The translations under genes and the position numbers were made by a program. Below the pieces are notes generated by a model that worked only from the letters and a program-made list of their open reading frames with translations, did no database searches and had not been told where the DNA came from. A stretch of 64,000 nt of DNA from Gnetum montanum (Eukaryota; Streptophyta; Gnetopsida; Gnetales; Gnetaceae): assembly GCA_015680685.1 (NCBI GenBank), contig MNCI01004643.1:348263-412262 (forward strand), read 5' to 3'. Shown here piece by piece: positions 23,201-34,539 of this stretch (position 1 is its first letter; each line of letters starts with the position of its first letter).

Positions 23201-24205
23201 GGAACCTTATCCAGATTATAACTGTGGTTTATTCTGGTGATATCAGAGCCATAGTCATGCCATACATGAGCAACGGTTCTCTTCATTCCCTTCTTCATAC
23301 AAAATATGAAGGACAATTCAGATCCTTATGTTTGCAAATGAGGCTACACATACTGAAAGAGTTGGCTGGAGCTCTCAGTTATCTTCATCATGATTGCAAC
23401 CCCCAAGTAATTCACTGTGATGTCAAGCCACATAATGTGTTGTTGGACGAAGACATGACAGTAAAGCTCTCTGATTTTGGCATAGCCCATGTCGTGTCAC
23501 AGCGGCAGTAGCATCAGCATCTTCTTCATCGTATGCAATCAAAGGCACTGTAGGATATGTTGCTCCGGGTATATATATTTTAAAGTTTAAATTAATGCTT
23601 TACCTATGTCTTTGTATTTTTAATTTCCATGGTTATTTACCATTTACCTTTTATCATATATCATCCTAATACTGCTTCTTCTTGAGGTAGAGTACGGGAT
23701 TGGAGGAGATGTGTCCATTAAAGGAGATGTCTATAGCTTTGGAGTGATAACCTTAGAAATCATGACAAGAGCAGGGCCCACAGATGAGATGTTTGGACCT
23801 CATCTCACTTTAACAGATTGGGTATCTACTGTGTTCCAGACAAACATAGAAGAAGAAAAAACAGAGAGAATTAAACAGATCTTAACAAGAGGAGATCATA
23901 GTGGTGGAGGGACTGAAATCCAGAAAGAAAAAAATTTGGAGGCTATTGAAGGTATATTGAGGGTAGGCCTGATTTGCACAAGCAGAGATGTTGTATTGAG
24001 GCCATCCATGAAAGAAGTGGAGTCGGTTCTATCAATGATATATGATTCATACACATCCTTGTCACCCACAATTGATATTGAGAATCGATTGGGACTTCCC
24101 TGCAATAATCTAGATGAGGTAGTAAGGAAAGTGGAAACACAGCCACCACTAAATAAATATGGGAAAGTAGAAATACAAGAGGTATCATGCAGCTCAACCT
24201 CCTAA
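20227..24205 (+). CDS. LRR receptor-like kinase (subfamily XII-like, non-RD), apparent frameshift
   Basis: This is a plasma-membrane receptor kinase of the kind that binds extracellular ligands and signals through a cytoplasmic Ser/Thr kinase. The start is the first ATG (20227), since an in-frame TAA lies at 20191. The order is: hydrophobic signal peptide (SSAWIAILLLSHVVA), LRR cap (CVEDVRSLIAFKS), roughly 30 LRRs, a Cys pair (LLCGRCFDLMLC), one membrane helix near residues 877-902, then the kinase. Visible kinase motifs are IGQGRYGKVY, AIKVFW, HCDVKPHN (HCD instead of HRD, hence non-RD) and SDFGIAH. A 122-bp intron at 23569-23690 splits GYVAP-EYG, a position I recall as common in this subfamily. 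Exon 1 hits a stop at 23509-23511. The expected sequence (ASSSSYAIKGTVGYVAP) continues in another frame, implying one base lost or two gained at 23491-23511. Exon 2 ends at 24205. It is a recent pseudogene or a sequence error. Confidence 0.88.
20803..21234 (+). repeat. Near-identical tandem LRR units inside the receptor gene
   Basis: GGTCC(or A)AATTCCAGAGTCAATTGGT recurs at 20803, 20947, 21091 and 21163. The first two steps are 144 bp (two LRRs) and the last is 72 bp (one LRR). Units are almost identical at DNA level (PESIGEFKELTELSLQNN and variants), whereas the remaining LRRs are highly diverged. This shows recent duplication or conversion in the ligand-facing domain. Confidence 0.92.
23569..23690 (+). 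other. Intron of the receptor kinase gene
   Basis: Begins GTATATATATTTT after CTCCGG and ends CTTGAGGTAG before AGTACGGGATT. Removing it joins CCG-GAG-TAC-GGG (PEYG), the conserved kinase sequence, in phase 1. It is AT-rich like its surroundings and 122 bp long. Confidence 0.88.
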
Positions 24206-25244
24206 TGGTTTTTCTTTTGCTTTGCTTGCATCTTTGACAACAAAATTTCACATCTTGTTACAATAGATTGTATCGCGTTATCAGTCTGTAAGAATGTCTT
24301 TAAGTCAGTTCATTAAAACTTGAAAGCTTTACAATGTTCTGGACCTTTCAAGAATTGTAAACATGGTTCAAGAAAAGACAAATCCATGAAAGAATTTGTT
24401 TTAGCTGGTTTTCTTTTTAGGCTTTAACTGATTTGTACGTTTAGCCAGATACAATGGTAGCATTACCGGATGCTAAGATGTGCTTCTGAATTCTCGCTGC
24501 AACTACATAGGCAACATTTTCCATGTATTTAAGATCTTGTTAGATTTCACTTTGAATATAGGTGGATGCATCACTTTGAATATAGGTGGATGCATCAATT
24601 ACACTTGGCTAGTGACTTTATCAAGAGTATATAATGTTTTTTGACATTTTGATTTGCAAAGGCTTTTGAAGATAGGTTTGAATTCATAATTAAAGGCATG
24701 TTGATTATTCCTGAAGATAGGTTTGAATTCGTAATTAAAGGCATGTTGATTATTCCTGAAAGCCTGTTTCTTTCTTTGATGCTCCCAATTGGTTATTATT
24801 TACTTCACCGTACCCAAACTCTTACCAGAAGAAACATGATGGCCAGAACTAATCCATGAGAGAAACCGAAAGTAAACAGAGGTTACTAAAATCAGAGAAT
24901 GTGAATACAGAATGAATGATTGTAGTTTAACTTTTGCAAACAGGGCATAAAATAAAATAATGATTGTAAGCAGTTAATTTTTGAGAAATGATAACATCAT
25001 TGATTATTCCCGTAGGGTCTTCCCATGCTACTCAACAACGATAAAACCACAGCATCCCCAATGCTAATAATATAATATACCAGCATTGCTACATAGTTCA
25101 AGCATTATCTCTCTGAAGTCTATAACTTGTAATTAATATGTACATTGTGAGATGCAGAGATTGTACGCGGGTAATAAATGAACAAAGAACATAAACAATA
25201 TCTTGGAAAAATCAAGAAAACCTTCCAAGAAACCAACTTTTAAA
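24206..25244. other. 3' flank of the receptor gene with two small tandem duplications
   Basis: There is no gene here. It presumably includes the 3' UTR of the receptor kinase, but I cannot fix a polyadenylation site. Two simple tandem duplications are evident: a 24-bp unit (TCACTTTGAATATAGGTGGA) at 24547 and 24571, and a 45-bp unit (GAAGATAGGTTTGAATTC) at 24668 and 24713. Confidence 0.7.
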
Positions 25245-25610
25245 CCATTAGCAATACAGCTACAAAACACTAGTTCAGAGAGAAAATTACAAAGCTAAGC
25301 TCAAAAAAGAGAAATAATGAGAAAGTAGAAAGCACAATAGGATGGATGCAAAACACTCTAGAAAATAGACACACTAGCTTTTGCACGTTCTTGTGCACAT
25401 ATTTATAATGTAGGGTGAACATTCACAAGAAATGTTAATTGAATGTGAATGGGGTATTAATCATATAAAAAGGATGAAGAAAAACAACCATTTACATAGA
25501 TTTCTTTGTAGATACATATAGTTAAATAATAAATATTGTAGTACATTATAAACTCAACGTATTGTATTTAAGCTCATGTGAGCCATGTATTCTCGCTTAC
25601 TTAATTCTCT
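25245..25610 (-). repeat. Old copia-like LTR (left)
   Basis: The stretch from GCTACAAAACACTAG to AAGCTCATGTGAGCCATG is homologous to 35945-36360 in the same orientation. Shared words are GAGAAAATTACA, GAAAGCACAAT, TCTAGAAAATA, ATATTTATAATGTA and TAGTTAAATAATAAAT. The inverted TATA-like ATATTTATAATG suggests a minus-strand element. Exact ends are uncertain, and I could not find a target duplication. Confidence 0.65.
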
Positions 25611-25899
25611 CTCTTGAATTTCAACCCCACAAAATACCAAATCATCCATATCATATAAAGTAAAATCAAAATGTTTGTAATAGCATGTGGTCTCAAAAGT
25701 CCATGATTTATATAGCTAGCCATCAAGAAATATTTATTTATTTTATAAAACCAACTCTTCGAACCTATTTTAAAACATAGAGAGCTTTTGTAAGTTTACA
25801 TATCTTTCTTTCTTCTTCTTTGATGATAAAACCAAACTTTCTCTTCTAAATATTGACATTTGTTTAATAAAGCTTAATGCCATAAGGTACAACAAATTC

Positions 25900-26340
25900 T
25901 CCCTCTTGAAGGGAAAGCTATGGTAAACTAGTTCTAAGGTATCACCTTCAATGGCACCAACTGCATAGCAGTTCGTCATAACATTTCCATGTAATGCTAC
26001 TATATCTTAATATGTTTAGTCTATGAATAGAAATGAGATTCTTAGATACACTTTGGTTATTATAGCCAATTTTTACAATCTTTTTATTAAACCTAAGTGT
26101 AACTGGTTACTTCAATAAGTAGCTAAGTTCACAATAACATATTCTACTTTAGTAGTAGTCTAAGTGTTGCAAGGTTGTAGTTGGCTTTTTCTATAAGAAC
26201 ACTATCAAAGAAATTTAAGCATATACATCTTCATCTCAATCAACATCCACATAGCCAAGTAGAAAGATATAATCACTTTGATAATAAATACCAAAGTTCA
26301 CATTACCAAAAAGATACCAAAAACTCATTTCATAGCAAGC
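25900..26340 (-). pseudogene. Decayed copia RNase H
   Basis: Read on the minus strand in shifting frames, the copia RNase H landmarks survive. A GYVDVD-x-DEDV-like piece near 26250 stands for G-Y-x-D-A-D-W-A-G-D. TTKVEYVIVNLA near 26130 stands for S-T-E-A-E-Y. NQSVSKNLIS near 26030 stands for D-N-Q-S-A. No frame is open. With the flanking LTR-like repeats this identifies the host element into which the viral copies inserted. It is far more degraded than the copia at 6678-11252. Confidence 0.6.
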
Positions 26341-26399
26341 TACCAACTATTACATCAAATTGCTAAAAGTATTAACATACAAAATTTTCACTATAACCA

Positions 26400-26494
26400 C
26401 TTTTTTTTTTTTTTTTGGACATTGTTCAACTCAAAGTTTCATTCTCTAGTATGTACTCTCCATCTTATTTGCTAAGGAGAATCTCCTTAGCAAA
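26400..26494. repeat. Poly-T tract and perfect 27-bp palindrome
   Basis: A run of about 18 T lies near 26401-26418. At 26468-26494 TTTGCTAAGGAGA is followed by one A and then its exact reverse complement, giving 13-bp arms. No open frame or transposon end is associated with it. Confidence 0.85.
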
Positions 26495-27241
26495 GGAAGA
26501 ATGACCCTCTAAAGAATTTCTATTCAAATCAATAAATACAACATAGATCTTTTCAAGAGTTTCATTCTTAAATTGGATTTTTACTTTTCCATACAGTTCT
26601 TCCTAACTTGGACCAAAATCAACGCATCAAAAAACTCTCTCAATGTTATGATCTCTAAGACACTTTGTCCAAAATATTCCTCTTAACAAGGAGGAGGAAC
26701 TACGTTTTGATATATATCATATTTTAGAAATTTTAGAAACATTACACAAAAGAGAAAAATTGAAGAGAATTCTACCACTCCTTAATTTTCTATCAAGGGC
26801 CTCCCAATTTCATTACTTGATAAATGCACAAAGGAAGAAGATGCAAAGGAATAAGAGGACAAATCTCCTAAGAGTCAAGCAAGTTCTGAAAAGGATGCAC
26901 AACATAAGGTTGAAAATATTGTTGAACTTGAAGATAATGGCTATCAAACTAGACTAATGATGGCAAGAAGATCAAATCCACCTTAGAGACAATATCAGCA
27001 ATTATGAGCCTTCTCAGCATTTCAGCAATGGCCAACAACAATAGTTCCTGTTATAGACATCGACTACTTACCCCCAAAAGAAGTGTTGCATGTTATCTGA
27101 TTATGGATAGATTAGTTGCGAACGGAAATGACAGTATTGCAATTGGATGAAAGAATAATTATTTAAGTAGCATTTACTAGAGCTGTTGGAAAAATTTGTC
27201 ATTGGTGGGAAAGTTCAACGCTTGAATAATAGGAGCAAATA

Positions 27242-28117
27242 TTGCAACAAGGATTACAAGATGTATTTGTAGCCCTAGTAACTGAATTCATTGTTGATTT
27301 GTCCGCCAATCTGCGACTAATAGATAAATTGTTCTTAAGTCAAAAGAAGTTTACCAATCTGAAATACTTTGAGCAATTCAATGTTGAATATAGTAAAGAA
27401 GTTTACAGGTTAGCATTGCATCGAGACCCTATGATTTCCTTCCTATATTTAGGAAGTCTTCTAGCTAAGCTTGGGCATATGGTACTTCACAAAGCCATTG
27501 AAAAGAATATGGACCTATCTCTCACCTATTTTGCTAATATCATCCATATGGCCAGACAAGAGCTTCAGTTTGCATGCTACAATGTGAGTTTAATAAAATT
27601 GCTTCCATCAACAAAAGTTTGTGCTAATTTAGATGGAGGAGATGTTTTTGGTAGATCGCCCAGAAGACTAGGAAGAAGGAAGATGACAAAGGCAACCAAT
27701 ATTTGGAGATATCCAAGATTCACAAGACAAAGATGGTATAGGGGTTCAAAACCACGACGAACAAGGAGGATGACCATGTTTTCCAAAAAAAGAAGATATC
27801 TTGTCAATCGCAAAAAGGTATGCTATTATCACTGTAAGCAATTTGGACATTATGCTCATGAATGCCCACAGCAAAAGTCAAATCCAAGGATCAAAGCATT
27901 CTTCAACAATTATTTAGAAAAATGGGAACCAATTGATGAACCAGAGCAAGAAGAACCAACTGAGCAGATTTACCAAATTCAATTACTCTTTGATGATGAT
28001 TCGAAAAGTGAAGGGAAATCCAAAGAAGAAGTACAATCAAATCCAGAAGAAGATAAAAATGATCAAGATGAAAATTCAGATTGGGATAACATAGATTTAG
28101 CTAAAGACTGGATATAA
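27242..28117 (+). pseudogene. Caulimovirid coat protein (5' part disrupted)
   Basis: A 291-codon open stretch ends at 28117. Near residue 195 it has the zinc knuckle CYYHCKQFGHYAHECP (C-x2-C-x4-H-x4-C), the signature of caulimovirid coat proteins, preceded by a strongly basic run (RRKMTK, RWYRGSKPRRTRR). An acidic tail follows (EEPTEQ, DDDSKSEGKSKEE). Upstream sequence from about 26830 is homologous to the other copy but carries stops, for example TAATAG just before 27242, so the N-terminal part is broken. The coat protein packages viral DNA; the knuckle binds the pregenomic RNA. Confidence 0.82.
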
Positions 28118-29130
28118 CAACTCTCAATAGACGACTATGCCAAAATTGATACTTGGTTGAATGATTAGGAAATGTATTCTGCATTAGAAGGCGACATTGA
28201 ACAGTTAACACAACATATGTCCTAGAAATCTCTAGAAGATCGAGATGATGACCTACATTACAGAGAAGAATTATCAGTTGTACCTAGCGCATCTCAGTCA
28301 AGCACAAAGCCAACAACAATCCTTCAAAAGGTACCCCCAAAATTCTTGATTACACCATATGAAAAGAGATTTCCTGTTGTTGCAAAACTGGAAAAAGCTC
28401 AAAGTTTATCAAAACCTACCATTCGAGTTGAACAACAACATCAAATCAAGCATCTTATGTCTTTTCATAGTGTAATCATCATACCAATCAGGTTGGCAGT
28501 TAATGGTAAGAAGAACTAGAAGAAATATCAAGCTTTTGTTGACACTAGAGCAACCTTGAATTTCTACCACAAAGATGTGCTTAAGAACTAGGTGTCTCAT
28601 CCAAACCAGGTAAAGCTCGATACCATAAATGTAGTAAGAAGTCTAACTCATTTTGCATTCAATATTCCCATCCAGTTAGGGAATGTTTATATTGGGAAGA
28701 AAAATTTTGTCCAAATTTCTTATACTGGTTTTGATGTGGGCCTTGGAGCATATTTCATGGATGCACTCTCTCCATATATAATTGGGCTAGATTTGCTTAT
28801 ATGTTCCAATCCTAACGATGAATCTGGTCAAAAAATAGCAATTTCCAGGATTTCACCAAAGTTGCACAAAAACAAACATCAACAGATCAGAAGTGTCTTC
28901 ACGTCTGCCAATCCATCAATTTTAGAAACTATTACTCAACATCAGATAAAATATATTACTAAAGAAAAATACAGACATTAGTAAAAATTGATGAAAGCTT
29001 GTATTCAAGGCCTTGATGAACAAGAAACATCTTTACTTATGCAAGTGCAAGAAGTATTATCATGTTGTTGTGAAGATCCTCTGCAATTCTGGGACAAAGA
29101 CAGTTCATAAGCCTTCATTCCTACAGGGCA
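28118..29130 (+). pseudogene. Caulimovirid aspartic protease region (broken)
   Basis: Following a stop after the coat frame, the sequence matches 34540-35480 of the opposite copy. The protease active-site region near 28540 reads FVDTRATLNF: the D-T-G motif has Arg in place of Gly. An open stretch at 28592-28981 contains HFAFNIPIQLGNVYIG and IIGLDLLICSNP, a flap and core typical of retroviral-type proteases. Stops occur at the start of the domain and after 28981. In the virus this protease releases coat and RT from precursors. Confidence 0.72.
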
Positions 29131-29139
29131 TAACATTCC

Positions 29140-30430
29140 AGTACAAAGTAAGGCAATAGTCCTCAATTCAATAGATACATAAGAGCTACAATTACATGTA
29201 GAGGAGTTTCAGAAAAAGGGATTGATCAAAGAATCTCAATCAAATTATGCCTGCTCAAGTTTCATTATCCACAACCATGCGAAAATAAAAAGAGGAAAGC
29301 CTAGAATGGTTATCAATTATATTCCACTTAATGCAGTAACCATTGAGATAAAATGACCATTACCAAATAGAGATGCATTGATCCAAAAGGTAGTAGGAAA
29401 AAAGATCTTTAGCAAATTTGATTATAAGAGCAGGTATCATCAAATAAAAATCGCTTAGCAAGATATTCATAAAATAGCATTCAACACATTGCAAGGATTA
29501 TATAAGTGGCTTGTTATGCCATTTGAATTGAAGAATGCCCTATCACAATTTCAAAGAAGAATGGATGCTATTTTTGAAAAAGTTTTTAATTTTATTGCAA
29601 ATTATATAGATGATTTCCTGATCTACTCCAATTCAGTATCAGAACATGTTGAACATTTGAAGGCATTTTCTCATCTGTGTAAGCAACATGGAATAGGGTT
29701 ATCTGAAGATCCAAAGAAGTTTCAAATAGGAAGAAGAGAAATTGAATTTCTTGGAGTAACATTGAAAGATGAAAAAATTCATATGCAACCACATGTTTTA
29801 CAAAAGATCTCATTGTTTCTAGATCAGCTACAAAACAAAGAACAATGTTTAAGATTTCTTAGATGTCTTAATTATGTGGCCAAACATACCAGTAAGCTGT
29901 CAAACAAAGCCACTCAGATTCGAAGATGCAAAAATCAAAACTCCATTTTAGTGGACACATCAAGCTACCAAGCAAGTTCAATAGTTGAAGAAAGAATGTC
30001 AAAATCTTCCTCCATTATCTCCCAACCTACATGGACCATTTATTCTAAATATAGATGCTAGTTATGATGCATGGGCCACTGTGTTGCTTAGAACAAGAAA
30101 GAAGAGAGAAGAAGAAGAAATTTGTGCCTATGCTTCCGGAGCATTCCAAAAGAATGAGCCAAATTATTGGCCTTCCGAAAAAGAGATTCTTGCAATAATC
30201 AAGGGAATAGAAAATTTTCACATCTATCTGGTTGAAAAATCGTTCATTCTATGAATAAATTCAAAAAATTTGGCGTCACTATTAAAAAGGAAGATTTAGC
30301 CATCATCAAAATTGTAAAGATTTACTTGGTGGCAATTTCTCTTAGCCCAATATGAGTTTACTATTAAAAGAATTCTTGGAGCAATAAATCATTTACCAGA
30401 TGCATTAACCAAAAAATTAAAAATGCAGTA
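29140..30430 (+). pseudogene. Caulimovirid reverse transcriptase and RNase H (broken)
   Basis: RT motifs appear in order: KPRMVINYIPLN near 29300, a degenerate FDYKSRYHQI near 29420, WLVMPFELKNALSQFQRRMD near 29510, the active site NYIDDFLIYS near 29605, and FLGVTLKDEKIHMQPH near 29750. RNase H follows in another frame (29985-30254): LNIDASYDAWATVL and YWPSEKEILAIIKGIENFHIYL. NHLPDALTKKL then marks the RNase H end near 30390. At least two in-frame stops precede 29489, and there are frame changes near 30000. This enzyme copies the pregenomic RNA. Confidence 0.85.
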
Positions 30431-31570
30431 AGCAAAGATGATGTAGCTAACACATTCAGAAGAAAGTTCTCCAGAAGGTAGATACTCTCAAAATCCAATG
30501 CAGGATAATGAAGATTGGCGATTGTCGTTCTTGGCCTGTTCAAACATTGGAAGATAGAGTAAAATGGTGTAGAAGGATTCATAGGATGTTTCCTCAAGAA
30601 TCTACCATGAGCATATCCAAACATTATGCTACACTAGATTTCTATGTGAATATAGCAGGAAGAATATATTGCATAGTAAATAATTTAAAATGGAGTCGGT
30701 TGGAACCTAAGATACTTCAACACTTATCATTAATGGAAGTTCTAAACAACATCCTACTAATTCGAAGACCATTATTTATTAATTAGTCAGCCAGAAACTT
30801 CTTCCAAGAGCTTCTTCAGAGCAATGAATGAGAAAACAAGCTTTGCAAATCTTTTCAACGAATCAACCTATACCAGGAAGTCACATGGTACGTCATCAAA
30901 ATCTCCATTAAATATTCTCAAAAATCTTTTAAAGCTAATTAAAAACTACACAGACTACACATGAACACATGGCAATATCTACTCTATCCATAAAGAAATA
31001 TTAAAGCGATGAGCGGATAACGATAAGACGTCAACAGCTGAAGATAAGGATCTAGTTACCTGGCGTGCAAGTCACGCAAATAGAGTCAGTCTATCCTAAA
31101 TATATCCATGTATCCCCTCTTGTAGAAAGCAAGAAAGAAGCATTCACGAGTCATGCATTGGGTTGTCTACTCCTCAAGCTAGTAGTCTTAATCTGTTACG
31201 AAGGCCTTCTATGGTTGGAGCTCAATCTCTTGGATGAGTCACAATCAGAGTCTGAGTCAAAATTAGAATTCTGATTATGCCTGATAAAGTGTGTATTTCT
31301 GGTATGATTTCTTTAGCCATCTTCTTAATTCTTGCTATTTGGATGATGGTCAGAGTCATTACTATGTGAATCTACTTGGTTTGTTAGCAGTTTATTTCAA
31401 TAGGTCTTGTTGATGTCCTGAGATCTATTATGTACCAGCCGGAAGCTGTGTCTATGTAGAAGTTGAAGCAATAAAGGCTTGGTTAAGAAGGTTTATCCTT
31501 TAATTCTATCTTTCTCCTCTATTTAACACGCCATGAAGAAAGAATGACAGCACGAGGTGTGAGTTGAGAA
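30431..31570 (+). promoter_or_regulatory. Possible caulimovirid intergenic region and promoter relic
   Basis: No gene is visible after the RNase H, as expected for the viral large intergenic region. Candidate elements are two TGACG-class sites (CGTCA at 30891-30895 and GACGTCA at 31027-31033), a TATA-like TAAATATA at 31097-31104, a weak primer-site resemblance TGGTCAGAGTC at 31347-31357 (initiator-Met type TGGTATCAGAGC), and AATAAA at 31470-31475. The order fits a pararetroviral promoter and leader, but each motif alone is weak. Confidence 0.4.
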
Positions 31571-31774
31571 ATGATTGCTATGCAAGGCAGCTTGCCAAGT
31601 TTCTATTGTGTTGCTTCTACATATTCATTGTCTTTTTCATCTGAGTGCACCATGATGTCATGAGAATTCCATGATGATTTGAAAAAAGTGCTATAGATTT
31701 TGGAGATTCATGAAGTATCTCACCCAACAACAACAATGGTATCTCCAAAATACCATGGATTTGAAGAATCTTTA

Positions 31775-33060
31775 CTATATTCAGCACTGAACTACTCAAA
31801 GTATTTTAGATTGGTAAGCTTCTTTTGAATCAAAAGCACTTTATCTATTAATCGCAGATTGACAAAAAAATCAATAGTGAATTCAGTTACTAGGGCTACA
31901 AATACACCTTGTAATCCTTGTTGCAATATTTGCTCCTCTTGTTCAAGCATTGAACTTTCCCACCAATAATAGATTTTTCCGATAGCTCTGGTAAATGCTC
32001 CCAAAATAATTGTTCTTTCATCCAATTGTAATACTATCATTGTCGTTCGCAATTCATCTATCCATAATCGAATAGCATGCAACACTTCTTTTAGGGATAA
32101 GTAGTTGATGTCTATAACAGGAATTATTGTTGTTGGTCATTGTTGAAATGCTAAGAAGGCTGGCAGTTGTTGATACTGTCTCCAAGGTGGATTTGATCTT
32201 CTTGCCATCATTAGTTTAGTTTGACAGCCATGATCTTAAAGTTCAGCAATATGTTCAACCTTATGTTGTGCTTCCTTTTCAGAACTTGCTTGAATCTTAG
32301 GAGATTTTTCCTCTTCTTCTTCATGCCTTTCCTTTGTTGGACACTTTCCTGCCTTTTCTTTTCTCAATCTCTAGATTTTTTTTAGCAATTTTTCTGCTGG
32401 ACCTTGTTGTTGTACTGATGGCTTTTATGGAGGCTTTGTTGTAATTGGTGGTAACTTTATTTATTTGTCTAATGTATAGGCTTCCTTTAGGAATTCTGCA
32501 ATCCTCTTTTTCTTTTGTAATTGTTGATCCTCCTTTGCTTGTTGTCGTTGTTTGACAACATCATCATATGCTCTACGATGCTACTCCATTTCAGTTACTT
32601 TTGTTTGGACATCACTAACTAGTGAGTAAATATTAGTTATATCTCCTTCCAATAAATTCCAATTTTGACTAGCATAGGAGGTCTAATTCATCAGATAATT
32701 CAACTATTTTACCTCATCTTTTTGCTGATTTGGAGAATCAATTGAATGTTCGATAAGAAAACTGCAATCTACCCTTGTTGCTAGTGGATCATCTTCTGAT
32801 GACGTTGTATAATAGGAGGCTCTTGGTGGCCATTTTCCTCCATAAATTAGTAATTTTCCTAACACCATTTTGCTAGCCTGTAGCATGAATGACGTACCTC
32901 TAGTGTCATAATTTGGTGATTCTTCCTTGGTTGAAGTAGATGCTTCTTCTTTAAACTTGGTTGACGATAGGATTGGTGGAATTGCTTCCATAGTAATTGT
33001 TGTTGAACGATTGAACTATTGAAGTAGATACCGACTCCACTTAGGGGTTCGCTTTTCATA
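31775..33060 (-). pseudogene. Caulimovirid coiled-coil region and coat N-terminal half (broken)
   Basis: From 32991 to 32704 a 95-codon open stretch starts MEAIPPILSSTKFKEEASTS. A Lys/Gln/Glu-rich, coiled-coil-like region follows near 32500-32650, with stops. The last open stretch (32085-31792) reads AIRLWIDELRTTMIVLQLDE, then VTEFTIDFFVNLRLIDKVLL. It matches the coat N-terminal half of the plus copy at about 27090-27380, which there is interrupted. The upstream coiled-coil part could be a virion-associated or assembly domain, but that is a guess. Confidence 0.65.
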
Positions 33061-33189
33061 GGTTGTGAATTCCTGGTCTTTTAGCAATGACTAAATTTGT
33101 GAAAAACCTTGAACATATCCTAGTACTGAAATACTTCTACCACATGCTAACAGATGTTAACTTCCTTGTGAAAATTGTAGTCCCCATTT

Positions 33190-34525
33190 GAGCTTATGAT
33201 TCATTAAAATAGTATTTCATAATTAAAACATGTCGTAGGCTCCTATGGCTGCATAAACTGATCCTGGTAATAAATGCACACCATGAATTTTGATACAGAT
33301 AAGTAAGGCAGATGTAATAAAATCATCTTCTAATGCCAATTGGAAATGTGGTTGCACTGTACACAAAGTATCCAAATCTAGTACACCATGAAATTGACAA
33401 ATCTTGGCTACTTCCCAAGCATCATTAGCATATTTATTAGATCCCAGAATTCTACTTTCTAATAGTGTAACCATATATTCAGCTCTTACATCATAGCTAA
33501 ACTTTGGACTCACTATTATATCGATTTGTCCAATATGTACATAATCATATCCATCAACCTTCCATTTTGCAACTTCTCCTTCGGTGAAGAAAGGCAAGAA
33601 CACTAGTTGAATCCCATGACCTTTAAAGTCTACTAAAGCTTCTGTTTGCTTAATTGAGATAGACATTCAAAAAAAAAAAGTATTAGCAAAATTATAAATA
33701 ACGTCCTTTGGAATAACAGGAAATTATAGCTTCTCTTTTCCTAATATAAAAGATTTCTTTGTTAACAAGGAATCATGGAAGGGTAGAATCACCTTTTGAT
33801 CTTTTGACATTTCTTCTCCTTCTCATAGTTCCTCTTACTTCATATTTATACTACTAGATCAGAGCATGAATGCTCGATGCCTATCCCCAACGTACCTATT
33901 GTGGTCTTGTATCTACTCATCAATTTCATCAAACATTAGCATTCTTATCAAGTGCTATCTAAATCTTAAATCCTCTTGTTCTTGGATTTGAGTTTCCATA
34001 CCTTGATCATAAACCAGGGTAGTGTATTCATCATAAATGGTAGCATGCCCAGCTGCTACATCCTGCAACATCTTTCAATCTTCTTCCGCAAATGGATTAT
34101 CTTCATGATCCTCTTCAACCCAAAGTTTTGATGGATAGATATACATTTCATCATATTTATCCTAAGAAGGGACATGGATAGGACTAACCTTACCTGGGTC
34201 TTGACTTGAACTTCTAATTTCAAACACTACCAGCCTTTTACCTAGATCCCCCTAAATAACTTATACAATCTTATCGGGTAAGGAGGCAACAGTACGACTA
34301 CATTTCAATTATCTGGAACTCATCATTGTTGGTTCCCCCAACTTAGGCATTGATGAAAATGCCACTCCTATTAACCAATAATACTTTGAGGTCAACTGTT
34401 CCCCACATCCAGCATCTTGTTAAATAGCTTTCTAGTATAGTTCTACTAGGGTAGGTCTTTGATTATTCTTATAATACATCAAAGTGGAAGCAAGAGAAAG
34501 TGTACCACTGTCAACTTTATCCATT
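33190..34525 (-). pseudogene. Caulimovirid movement protein (broken)
   Basis: The 147-codon open stretch 33666-33223 carries features of the 30K movement-protein superfamily as seen in caulimovirids: YVHIGQIDIIVSPKF, a following R-x-E-YMVTLLESRI segment, then TVQPHFQLALEDDF and a hydrophobic end. Upstream frames to about 34525 are interrupted by stops and probably correspond to the N-terminal part. Movement proteins enlarge plasmodesmata so virus can pass between cells. The plus copy has no equivalent. Assignment is from motif resemblance only. Confidence 0.62.
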
Positions 34526-34539
34526 GCAAAGGATGTTTA

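Larger units (their letters stand above)
26830..31570 (+). mobile_element. Endogenous caulimovirid, plus-strand copy
   Basis: Coat protein, aspartic protease, reverse transcriptase and RNase H follow in the order of Caulimoviridae (plant pararetroviruses), then a non-coding region like the viral intergenic region. There is no integrase and no LTR of its own, as expected for viral DNA captured by host repair. Many stops make it inactive. Homology to the minus-strand copy at 31775-35490 covers the coat N-terminal half and the protease. Movement protein is absent here. Gymnosperm and angiosperm genomes carry several named endogenous caulimovirid groups, and I cannot assign this one without a search. 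Confidence 0.85.

Noticed and set aside
31347-31357. Firm caulimovirid primer-binding site
   Set aside because: TGGTCAGAGTC needs a gap to match TGGTATCAGAGC; kept only as a weak hint within the intergenic region.
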